A stretch of 64,000 nucleotides of DNA from CAZEDM01 sp964511075 (GTDB taxonomy: Bacteria > Zixibacteria > MSB-5A5 > RBG-16-43-9), in the NCBI GenBank assembly GCA_964511075.1, contig CAZEDM010000003.1, forward strand, positions 186,001 through 250,000. The letters are read 5' to 3'. The stretch's first letter is position 1, and every line of letters begins with the position of its first letter. This document shows positions 49,725 through 56,532 of the stretch, in pieces. The position numbers were made by a program, and so were the translations under genes. Under the pieces are notes generated by a model. That model made no database searches. It was not told the origin of the DNA and saw only the letters and a program-made list of their open reading frames with translations.

Positions 49725-50546
49725 TTAAATGCTGATATCGTCCCCCAGCCCCCATTCGTCCTGTTTATTGGGACCTGAGGAGTAAAATTCGTGCCCCGTG
49801 GAGTCCCAGATATATTCGATACCCCAGGGGTCCACTACTTTATTGGCATCTCTTACTAAACCAGCGCCGGTCAGGGAAGAAACCCCGCTGACCAAACCCC
49901 AGTTAGTTGAACCATCCCAGTTACCCGAAGGGTCGGTCGTATCCTCGTCCACAAAGCCGTCTCCATCATCATCGTTTTCCGCTAAAATCTGGGCTGCCTG
50001 GTTCAGGACCGCAAGCTCCTCTTCCATCTCCCTTCTGAAGGAGATAGAGGCTTCCAGCTCTGATTGGGAGACATAGATTAAAATATCATCGAAATCCGAA
50101 CTCGAACCTTCCTGCGTATACACCCCATCAGAGAGATTTGAATTCCACTCATCCAATCTAAGATTTCTTCCCGAGGAGATCAAAACCGCTGCGGTAGTTC
50201 CTATACTTTTGTTATCCACTTTCAAAGTATCGAAAGGATCACCTGTATTTGTTGCCACATAGGCATAATATTTATCCTTATAATTCTCATCCGTCTGAGC
50301 GGAGGGAGGCAGCTCCAGCTCATCAATTGGCAGAGTGTAACTTGTATCCGGAGAAGGTAAAACCAGATTTCTCTGATAGTAATTAACGATCGACTTTTTT
50401 ATCTCCTCCATCTCCTTTTTAGTCGCTCTTTCCTTTTCCAATTTGCTGATAGCCCCGTAAAGATTAACCACCGAAATAGTGAGTATCCCCATAACTGCCA
50501 TCACTATGAGCAACTCAATCAATGAAAAACCTTTTTCTGGTTTCAT
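49725..50546 (-). CDS. Type IV pilin/pseudopilin, large
   Basis: The 273-residue prepilin has a short leader ending at G6 (MKPEKG), the FSLIELLIVMAVMGILTI helix with E5, and a C-terminal globular domain. It has an acidic loop NDDDGDGFVDEDTTDP that could bind calcium. PilD-type peptidase would cut after G6; no peptidase gene is in the window. It lies between two hairpins and the PilM-N gene. Its size fits a minor or special pilin. Confidence 0.85.
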   Translation of the reverse strand: MKPEKGFSLIELLIVMAVMGILTISVVNLYGAISKLEKERATKKEMEEIKKSIVNYYQRNLVLPSPDTSYTLPIDELELPPSAQTDENYKDKYYAYVATNTGDPFDTLKVDNKSIGTTAAVLISSGRNLRLDEWNSNLSDGVYTQEGSSSDFDDILIYVSQSELEASISFRREMEEELAVLNQAAQILAENDDDGDGFVDEDTTDPSGNWDGSTNWGLVSGVSSLTGAGLVRDANKVVDPWGIEYIWDSTGHEFYSSGPNKQDEWGLGDDISI

Positions 50547-50664
50547 CTATAAAAAGGCGAAAAGTTTTTATCGGCTTACACATTAATCGCACTGCTAGAT
50601 AAACTCTTAAGTGAGGCAGCCTTTATCTCCACCCCACCTGATGTTATTGTTTAAACTTACACCC

Positions 50665-50683
50665 CCTGAAGATTTTCTTCAGG
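50665..50683. repeat. Hairpin CCTGAAGA/TCTTCAGG between pilin genes
   Basis: A perfect 8-bp stem with TTT loop in the 211-base gap between the two prepilin genes. No T-run follows. Confidence 0.55.
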
Positions 50684-50703
50684 ACTTCTCGACTTATTCT
50701 GTA

Positions 50704-50736
50704 GGGGATGCGCTTATTAATATAAAGCGCATCCCC
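50704..50736. repeat. Hairpin GGGGATGCGCTT/AAGCGCATCCCC
   Basis: A perfect 12-bp stem with a 9-base loop, extended by GTA and TAC outside, 21 bases after the first pilin's stop. It has the GTAGGGG ends of other palindromes in the window. On the transcript it could stabilise or partly terminate the pilin mRNA. Confidence 0.65.
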
Positions 50737-50757
50737 CGTCTACTTCTTCTTAATCCC

Positions 50758-51276
50758 TTAATCTATGAAGTAGTAAAGATTAACCCTCCCTGAGCCAGTA
50801 TAGGCTGCATCTGCGGTTATCACTCCGGATGTATCAACACCGTCATCCAACTGCCGGTCAACGTTCCCGGCGATTTCAGGTGGCAGAGAGATGTTGACAT
50901 AATTCCCCTGACGGTAAGTGCTGCTCACCATAGAGGTGTCAGACCATCCCCAGACGTAAGTACCACCAAACGGGCTTCTCCTTGACTGATGTGCCAGGTT
51001 CTCACCTTCCATATCATTCCACACCGTGGAATCGGCATCAAACTGGCCATCACCATCTCTATCTCCCGGCAGCTGCTCGAATTTATCGAAGTAAGTGTAA
51101 GCGCCGGCATAGAGGCCCTGGAGGTCCTTTACCTGCCTTCTTATCTTGGCGTTATTTATCATCTGGGCACCACCCAAGATGGCGCCGATCAGAAGACCGA
51201 TAATCACCAAGCCGATGGCTAACTCCACCAAAGTAAAACCGCTCTCCTTCCCCAACAGCTTCCTCATTTCCTTCAC
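50758..51276 (-). CDS. Type IV prepilin, first gene of the operon
   Basis: The start is probably GTG 51276, since AAAGGAGGTGAT lies 6 bases upstream; ATG 51267 is an alternative. The protein is about 172 residues with leader MRKLLGKESG, then FTLVELAIGLVIIGLLIGAIL, the class III signal with E5. The globular domain includes YFDKFEQLPGDRDGDGQFDADST, a DxDxDG calcium loop typical of GspG-like pseudopilins. It is probably the major pilin; two hairpins follow its stop. Confidence 0.88.
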   Translation of the reverse strand: MKEMRKLLGKESGFTLVELAIGLVIIGLLIGAILGGAQMINNAKIRRQVKDLQGLYAGAYTYFDKFEQLPGDRDGDGQFDADSTVWNDMEGENLAHQSRRSPFGGTYVWGWSDTSMVSSTYRQGNYVNISLPPEIAGNVDRQLDDGVDTSGVITADAAYTGSGRVNLYYFID

Positions 51277-51742
51277 TTTCCTATCACCTCCTTTCATTTA
51301 GGATTTAAAAAAAGATAAAAGTTATCCCCTTCATTTAGCTGGAAACTGCTTGAAGTAACCAGTGCCATAGAAAACCTTAAGAGTGAGATTTTGTCTGTTC
51401 GGGATATGTTTCCGCTGTGGAGATTAGATTTTTGAATCTACTTGCAGGCCCCCCTCATTCCCATCCGCTTTTTCACTAATCGGAAGACCCGGGGAAATCT
51501 TTAGAATATTTATTTGTTAGAAATAGTTATATTGTATTAGTTGTATTATATGTTTTATAGGAGTTAATCTGTCTAAATTGTGTTATTTTTTTGCTTCCGG
51601 TATGAATATTTTCATCATATAAGAGATTTTCTCTGAGAAAACAGCTGGGATACCAATAACAAGAACTTTTGAAATAGAAGTTTTTTCCGATACTGATAAT
51701 AGCTGTCGACCTAAAAAAGCTTTTGCTAAGAGATTAAAGACA
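51277..51742. other. Upstream region of pilus operon
   Basis: These 466 bases separate the pilus operon from divergent small genes. AT-rich stretches lie at 51510-51640. A short dyad AGATT/AATCT stands at about 51421-51440. I looked for a cyclic-di-GMP riboswitch on the minus strand and saw none of its conserved motifs. No RNA gene is recognised. Confidence 0.4.
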
Positions 51743-52021
51743 TTGAAAAATCTGAGAGATAAAGTAAAAGATTTATTCTGGATATTCCTGGTTGATACCT
51801 ACATCATTCTCATATCCTTTGCCCTGTTGAAGGTCCTGGAGCTTATGCTCAGGTCTTTCTGGCCCCGGGAGGCAGGATTACTGAGGACTATGGAACTTAC
51901 CCTTTCCCTTCCCATAGTCGCAGTTTATGCTTTTCTTCTGACTTTTGATCTGAGCGAATATTTTTCAAGAAATAGAAAAAGGAAGGAAGCGGATGGATTA
52001 CCAGGTACTACAGATTCTTAA
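51743..52021 (+). CDS. Small two-TM membrane protein
   Basis: The 92-residue protein probably uses TTG 51743 as start; the ribosome site is weak. Two hydrophobic segments (LFWIFLVDTYIILISFALL; LSLPIVAVYAFLLTF) flank an amphipathic loop, with a charged tail (EYFSRNRKRKE). No family is recognised. It overlaps the next gene by 29 bases, so they are a pair. Confidence 0.55.
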   Translation: MKNLRDKVKDLFWIFLVDTYIILISFALLKVLELMLRSFWPREAGLLRTMELTLSLPIVAVYAFLLTFDLSEYFSRNRKRKEADGLPGTTDS

Positions 52022-52274
52022 TAAGAAGAGATTCAGCTCCCGGGAAGTTCTATCCCTGGTTATCTTCCGGGTTTTAAAAATAGTCCTTTTCTGTTTATCC
52101 CTCACGCTTCTTTTCTGGTTTTTTTTGATACGGAACTATCTTTTATTCACTCTCTTTTTAGGAGCGATCTTAGGAGGAGCACTGGAAATTATAATTAATT
52201 CCAGAAGGAGCTTTTTGAAAAATGAGACCGAGAATAAAATCGAGTCTCTGCCAGACAGGAAAGCAGAAGTTTAA
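51993..52274 (+). CDS. Small membrane protein, partner of preceding gene
   Basis: The 93-residue protein begins MDYQVLQILNKKRFSSREVL and has two hydrophobic segments (LVIFRVLKIVLFCLSLTLLF; LLFTLFLGAILGGALEII). Its tail is charged. AAGGAAGCGG precedes the ATG. No family is recognised. It converges with mnmA. Confidence 0.58.
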   Translation: MDYQVLQILNKKRFSSREVLSLVIFRVLKIVLFCLSLTLLFWFFLIRNYLLFTLFLGAILGGALEIIINSRRSFLKNETENKIESLPDRKAEV

Positions 52275-52303
52275 ACTGCAGTACATCAGTCGCAGAAATT
52301 CTC

Positions 52304-53500
52304 CTATTCTTCAGCAGATACTATAATTCCACCACCGATAATCTTATCCCCTTCATAGAAAACCGCAGATTGTCCTGGGGTGATTGCCCTTTCAGGTTTC
52401 TCAAATACAACTTTAACTTTCTCCTCTGAATGATGAGATTTTGTAGGGACAACCCTTGTGGTTGTCCTATTTTCCATCTGGACAGGGACAAGCCCTGTCC
52501 CTACATTCTCAAAAAGTGGAGAAATAGTAGCTTTTGCAGGAGTGTGAAGATACCTGATTTTGACCATACAATCCAGTTTATCCTTTAGCTCCGGAATAGA
52601 AATCCAGTTTAACTGAGAGACAATAAAATTGGCTTTGAGTAGGTCTTTGTTCTCTCCCAGATAAACTGCGTTTTCCTCCGGATCGATTCTAACCACATAC
52701 ATAGGTTTACCAAAAGCTATATTTAAACCCTTTCTCTGTCCAATAGTATAAAAAGGAATCCCCTTATGTTGGCCTAAGCTGTTTTTCTTCAGATCATAAA
52801 CCGGACCTGGCTTGATTTCCTCGCCAGACTTGGAGGTCCATTCCTGGAGAAAACGAGGATAGTCGTCATCAGCTACAAAGCAGATCTCCTGGCTTTCTTT
52901 CTTAAAGGCGGTTTTGAGATTGTATTTTCTGGCTAATTCCCTGGTTTCTTTTTTGGTCAATTCCCCTAAGGGTAAAAGCGTTTTGGAAAGATTCTCTTGA
53001 GAAAGCCCCCATAGGGCGTAGGACTGGTCTTTGCGGGAATCTGCTCCCTTTAGGAGCAAAAATCTTTTGCTTCCCTCTGAATATTTTATCCGAGCATAAT
53101 GACCGGTTGCCAGATAATCCGCGCCCAGCTCTTTGGCTTTGCTCCAGAGATCTTTCCATTTGATCTCGGTGTTGCAGAGGATACAGGGGTTTGGGGTTCT
53201 TCCACTTTTGTACTCCTCCACGAAATTTGAGATTACTTTTTGTTTGAATTCCCCTGTAAAATCCAGGACGTAATGCGCTGCGCCGATCTTGTGACAGACG
53301 TTTCGAGCATCATTGATTGACTCAAGCGAACAACACCTGCCGTCCTTGTACTGGTCACCGCCAACCTCTGAATAGTCCCAGAGCTTGAGGGTAATCCCTA
53401 TTACCTCATACCCCCTTTCTTTCAAAAGAAAAGCCGCCAGTGAGGAGTCGACCCCGCCAGACATCGCCACCACCACTGACGGCTTGCTGTTTCTATTCAT
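52304..53500 (-). CDS. mnmA: tRNA 2-thiouridylase MnmA with in-frame repeat insertion
   Basis: The 398-residue enzyme makes 2-thiouridine at U34 of tRNA-Lys, Glu and Gln, using sulfur from IscS. The PP-loop is SGGVDSS (residues 14-20), the nucleophile C106 is in NPCILCN and the persulfide C207 is in SQEICFVADD. The C-terminal beta-barrel has a stretch NVGTGLVPVQMENRTTTRVV that is absent from normal MnmA and codes the palindromic element at 52443-52504. The protein is about 30-35 residues longer than usual. The inserted loop lies between the barrel strands KATISPL and VKVVFEKPERAITPGQS. It may be functional, as the catalytic core is intact. Confidence 0.93.
   Translation of the reverse strand: MNRNSKPSVVVAMSGGVDSSLAAFLLKERGYEVIGITLKLWDYSEVGGDQYKDGRCCSLESINDARNVCHKIGAAHYVLDFTGEFKQKVISNFVEEYKSGRTPNPCILCNTEIKWKDLWSKAKELGADYLATGHYARIKYSEGSKRFLLLKGADSRKDQSYALWGLSQENLSKTLLPLGELTKKETRELARKYNLKTAFKKESQEICFVADDDYPRFLQEWTSKSGEEIKPGPVYDLKKNSLGQHKGIPFYTIGQRKGLNIAFGKPMYVVRIDPEENAVYLGENKDLLKANFIVSQLNWISIPELKDKLDCMVKIRYLHTPAKATISPLFENVGTGLVPVQMENRTTTRVVPTKSHHSEEKVKVVFEKPERAITPGQSAVFYEGDKIIGGGIIVSAEE
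52443..52504. repeat. Palindromic element inside mnmA
   Basis: The outer arms are GTAGGGACA and TGTCCCTAC. Inside are two hairpins: GGACAACC/GGTTGTCC (loop CTTGT) and GGACAGGG/CCCTGTCC (loop ACAAG). The element is open in the mnmA frame and translates to about residues 333-353. Similar GTAGGGACA-type palindromes are common intergenic elements in many bacteria. Confidence 0.8.
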
Positions 53501-53536
53501 TTTTCTTTCCTGCGGTTCGCAAGATCTTTATCGACT

Positions 53537-53926
53537 CTACGAATCGGAATGCTTCGTCGATTTTCTGCTCTTATAATCCTCTATAGCCTTATGCAAAGCA
53601 TCGGCAGCTAAATTTGAGCAGTGCATCTTGTTGGCGGGAAGCCCGTCCAGCGCCTCAGCCACCGTTTGCTTGGATATTCTCTCCGCCTCCTCCAGGGTCT
53701 TATTTTTAACCAGCTCCGTAACCATGCTGGAGGTGGCAATAGCAGCTCCGCAGCCAAAGGTCTTGAATTTGGCATCCACCACCCGGTTATCTTTTACCTT
53801 GATGTATAATTTCATTATATCACCGCATACCGGATTTCCGATCTCTCCTACCCCATCCGGATTCTCGATCTCGCCTACGTTTCTCGGATTTTGAAAGTGC
53901 TCCATCACCTTGGCACTGTATGGCAT
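53537..53926 (-). CDS. iscU: Fe-S cluster scaffold IscU/NifU
   Basis: The 129-residue scaffold has the three cluster cysteines in NPVCGD, FKTFGCGAA and KMHCSNLAADAL, with the conserved Asp after the first. It builds Fe-S clusters with sulfur from IscS. It lies 60 bases after iscS on the same strand. The length is typical of IscU rather than full NifU. Confidence 0.94.
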   Translation of the reverse strand: MPYSAKVMEHFQNPRNVGEIENPDGVGEIGNPVCGDIMKLYIKVKDNRVVDAKFKTFGCGAAIATSSMVTELVKNKTLEEAERISKQTVAEALDGLPANKMHCSNLAADALHKAIEDYKSRKSTKHSDS

Positions 53927-53986
53927 ATTTAACCTCTTTTATATAATAAGTTATGTTATTTACCTAAAGTAACCTATCAAGATATC

Positions 53987-55150
53987 TCATTTTTGATAAA
54001 TGGGTGACATGGCCCTTAACTTCGAGACGATCTCCGGCAGAGCTTCTACCACGTAATCCACATCCTCCATAGTATTGCTTCTACCAAAACTAAACCTCAA
54101 TGAGCTTTGAGCTAAATCCGGAGCAACTCCCATAGCCGACAGGACATGTGAAGGCTCTAAGGAACCTGAGGTACAGGCGGAGCCTGAGGCTACGGCTATG
54201 CCCTTCAAATCAAGGTTCAGAATTATCGATTCCCCTTCCACTCCCTTAAAGGAGAGGTTCACGGTATTAGGGATTCTCTTTTGGGGAGGACCGTTCAGAA
54301 AGACATCCGGAATCTTCTCGGAAACTTTTTTAAAAAAACTGGTAGTGAGACTCTTCAACCTTTCCTCCTCCTTCTCCATATCCCCGTATGCAATCTCCAA
54401 TGCCTTAGCCAAGCCCACGATCCCCGGAATATTCTCAGTCCCTGCTCTTCTTGCCTTCTCGTGATGACCGCCATGCGCCAGAGGGGTCAGCCTGACTCCT
54501 CTTCTTATGTAGATGACACCCACCCCTTTGGGACCGTAAAACTTATGCGCTGAAAGCGAAAGCAGATCCACACCTAATTTATTCACATCTATCTTAATCT
54601 TGCCACCAGCTTGTACTGCGTCCGTATGGAAATAAACCCCTTTTTCCTTGACAATCTTGGAGAGCTCCTCAATAGGCTCGATTGCTCCTGTCTCGTTGTT
54701 GGCATACATCATGGTAACTAATATGGTATCTTCTCTTAGATTTTTTTCAAGCTCCTCAGGATCAACCATTCCATATCTGTCAACCGGAAGATAGGTAACC
54801 TCAAAGCCTTCTCTTTCCAGAAACTTGCAGCTTTCCAGAACCGCATGATGTTCTATCTTGGAAGTTATTATATGTTTACCCTTGTTTCTGTTAGCCCAGG
54901 CAACGCCTTTGATAGCTAAATTATCCGACTCGGTTCCTCCACTGGTAAAATAAATCTCCAAGGGGTCTGCATTTAAAAACCTCGCTACTTTTTCCCTGGA
55001 TTCATCCAGGGCTACTTTAGCCTCTCTGCCAAAGCTGTGGATGCTGGAGGCATTTCCGAAGTTCTCCCTATAATAGGGAAGCATCGCCTCAAGCACCTCC
55101 GGATGAACCGGCGTGGTGGCATTATGGTCTAAATAGACTTTTCTTTCCAT
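53987..55150 (-). CDS. iscS: Cysteine desulfurase IscS/NifS
   Basis: The 387-residue PLP enzyme makes persulfide from L-cysteine for IscU and MnmA. It has VYLDHNATTPVHPEV, the TGGTESDNLAIKG-type region (FTSGGTESDNLAIKG), the PLP lysine in LSLSAHKFYGPKG and the mobile active Cys loop SGSACTSGSLEPSHVL. It overlaps the iscR-like gene by 22 bases. Confidence 0.95.
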   Translation of the reverse strand: MERKVYLDHNATTPVHPEVLEAMLPYYRENFGNASSIHSFGREAKVALDESREKVARFLNADPLEIYFTSGGTESDNLAIKGVAWANRNKGKHIITSKIEHHAVLESCKFLEREGFEVTYLPVDRYGMVDPEELEKNLREDTILVTMMYANNETGAIEPIEELSKIVKEKGVYFHTDAVQAGGKIKIDVNKLGVDLLSLSAHKFYGPKGVGVIYIRRGVRLTPLAHGGHHEKARRAGTENIPGIVGLAKALEIAYGDMEKEEERLKSLTTSFFKKVSEKIPDVFLNGPPQKRIPNTVNLSFKGVEGESIILNLDLKGIAVASGSACTSGSLEPSHVLSAMGVAPDLAQSSLRFSFGRSNTMEDVDYVVEALPEIVSKLRAMSPIYQK

Positions 55151-55593
55151 TTTTTCCCGACTCCTTTTTTATTTAGATTGAGCCTTTCTGTCCTCAAATC
55201 TTTTAAGGTTATGTTGGAGAGCATCTCGTCAATCTTATCCTCAAGCCCTTTCCACAATATCCTGGTCACGCAGGTAGTGGGACCGGTACAGCTTTTTTCC
55301 CTTAGATCCGGATTATCGCATTGGGAGAAAGAGATCGGTCCATCCAGGGCACTTATGACCTTGCTAACCGTTATCCTATCCTCCTTCAAAGCCAAAAGAT
55401 AACCACCCTTGGCGCCTCGAACGCTGCGCACGATCCCGGCTTTTTTCAATTTATTGAAGATCTGTTCCAGATAGCTGATAGACATTTTCTGCTTTTCAGA
55501 AAGATCCCTCAGGTTCACCGGACCCCGGCTGGAGAGCGAAGAAAGCTCCAATAGCGCCCTCAGCCCGTATCTGCCTCTCGTTGATATACTCAT
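55129..55593 (-). CDS. iscR: Rrf2-family regulator, IscR-like
   Basis: The 154-residue protein has the winged helix start (MSISTRGRYGLRALLELSSL; YLEQIFNKLKKAGIVRSVRGAKGGYLLAL). A cysteine set in CDNPDLREKSCTGPTTC should bind an Fe-S cluster. It heads the isc-mnmA operon and probably represses it when clusters are plentiful. Other Rrf2 proteins such as CymR lack these cysteines, which supports IscR. Confidence 0.9.
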   Translation of the reverse strand: MSISTRGRYGLRALLELSSLSSRGPVNLRDLSEKQKMSISYLEQIFNKLKKAGIVRSVRGAKGGYLLALKEDRITVSKVISALDGPISFSQCDNPDLREKSCTGPTTCVTRILWKGLEDKIDEMLSNITLKDLRTERLNLNKKGVGKKWKEKSI

Positions 55594-55616
55594 ACCTATT
55601 CAGTCCTAACTTTTAT

Positions 55617-55646
55617 AATATACGTAATCCTTACTAAATTTGTCAA
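55617..55646 (-). promoter_or_regulatory. Promoter of iscR-iscS-iscU-mnmA
   Basis: On the minus strand TTGACA (55641-55646), an 18-base spacer and TATATT (55617-55622). The dyad-like CTTGACAAATTTAGTAAG overlaps the -35 and could be an IscR-type operator. Confidence 0.6.
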
Positions 55647-55677
55647 GATTAATTTAAAAAAATTACCCTTTCGATAT

Positions 55678-55707
55678 TGTAGGGGTACGGCGCGCTGTGT
55701 CCTTACA
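55678..55707. repeat. Degenerate GTAGGGG palindrome
   Basis: TGTAGGGGTACGGCG and CGCTGTGTCCTTACA are imperfect inverted arms (11 of 15 positions pair). It belongs by its ends to the GTAGGG class seen in mnmA and between the pilins. It lies upstream of the isc promoter and after the C26 amidotransferase gene end. Confidence 0.5.
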
Positions 55708-55740
55708 GTTAGATTCTTTCTATTGATGATTTGACATCTG

Positions 55741-56484
55741 TCATTTTTTCATTGCGCTCCGGAGCAAAGACTCAAACAGAAGCTTCGAGTTCCTTTCCCC
55801 GAAATTGACTTCCGGATGCCATTGAACGGAAAGGAGGTATCTGTCCTTCTGGCTCTCCAGACCTTCAATTACCCCATCCTCTTTGGACCAGGCAGTGGCT
55901 GCGAACTCTGGGGCAATACCTTTTATCATCTGATGATGACTGGTGTTGACCTCAATCTCTTCTTTACCCAGGATGGAAAACAATTTAGAGCCCTTCTTTA
56001 TTATAACCCGGTGTTTCTTCCGGTAGTCTAAGACCTTGCCAGACTTATGGTCGGAGGTCTTCCCTGCTCTCAAGGATAAATCCTGATAAAGCGTCCCCCC
56101 AAAAGCCACGTTGATCAACTGAAGACCCCGGCAGATACCCAGAATTGGGATTTTTCTTTTCCGGGCTTTTTTAACCAGAGCTAATTCAAATTTATCCCTG
56201 TCCGGAGTGAGCTTCACACTTTTATGTCGAATATTCTCTCCGTAATACTCCGGTCTAATGTCATACCCACCGCTGAACAGAATCCCGTCCACCAGCTCCA
56301 GAAAATAATCGATCAGACTCAAATCCCTCAGGTTAGGCAAAAGCACGGGCACCCCTCCGGCTTTTTCAATGGCCAAATAATATGACCTTTTAAGATAACC
56401 GAAGGGAAAGATAACCGGGTATTTCCTTCTCCTGTCCTCCTTCTCTTCAAGGCTGCAGGTGATGCCGATAACTGGTTTCTTCAT
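55741..56484 (-). CDS. Class I glutamine amidotransferase (peptidase C26 / PuuD-like)
   Basis: The protein has 247 residues from ATG 56484 (MKKPVIGITC); an ATG 15 bases earlier is possible. It has LVDGILFSGGYDIRPEYYG, the nucleophile elbow ILGICRGLQLINVAFGG with catalytic Cys, and VNTSHHQMIK, YLLSVQWHPEVNFG with catalytic His and Glu. This is the gamma-glutamyl-GABA hydrolase (PuuD) family. No polyamine genes are nearby, so the substrate is uncertain. It is 34 bases downstream of the Omp85 gene end. Confidence 0.88.
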   Translation of the reverse strand: MKKPVIGITCSLEEKEDRRRKYPVIFPFGYLKRSYYLAIEKAGGVPVLLPNLRDLSLIDYFLELVDGILFSGGYDIRPEYYGENIRHKSVKLTPDRDKFELALVKKARKRKIPILGICRGLQLINVAFGGTLYQDLSLRAGKTSDHKSGKVLDYRKKHRVIIKKGSKLFSILGKEEIEVNTSHHQMIKGIAPEFAATAWSKEDGVIEGLESQKDRYLLSVQWHPEVNFGERNSKLLFESLLRSAMKK

Positions 56485-56532
56485 TTTAATTTTTCTCATC
56501 CGTGGTTAGATATTCGCTATTAGAAATTGCCT

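Noticed and set aside
51300..51480. Possible cyclic-di-GMP riboswitch before the pilus operon
   Set aside because: I looked on the minus strand for the GEMM conserved core and did not find it.
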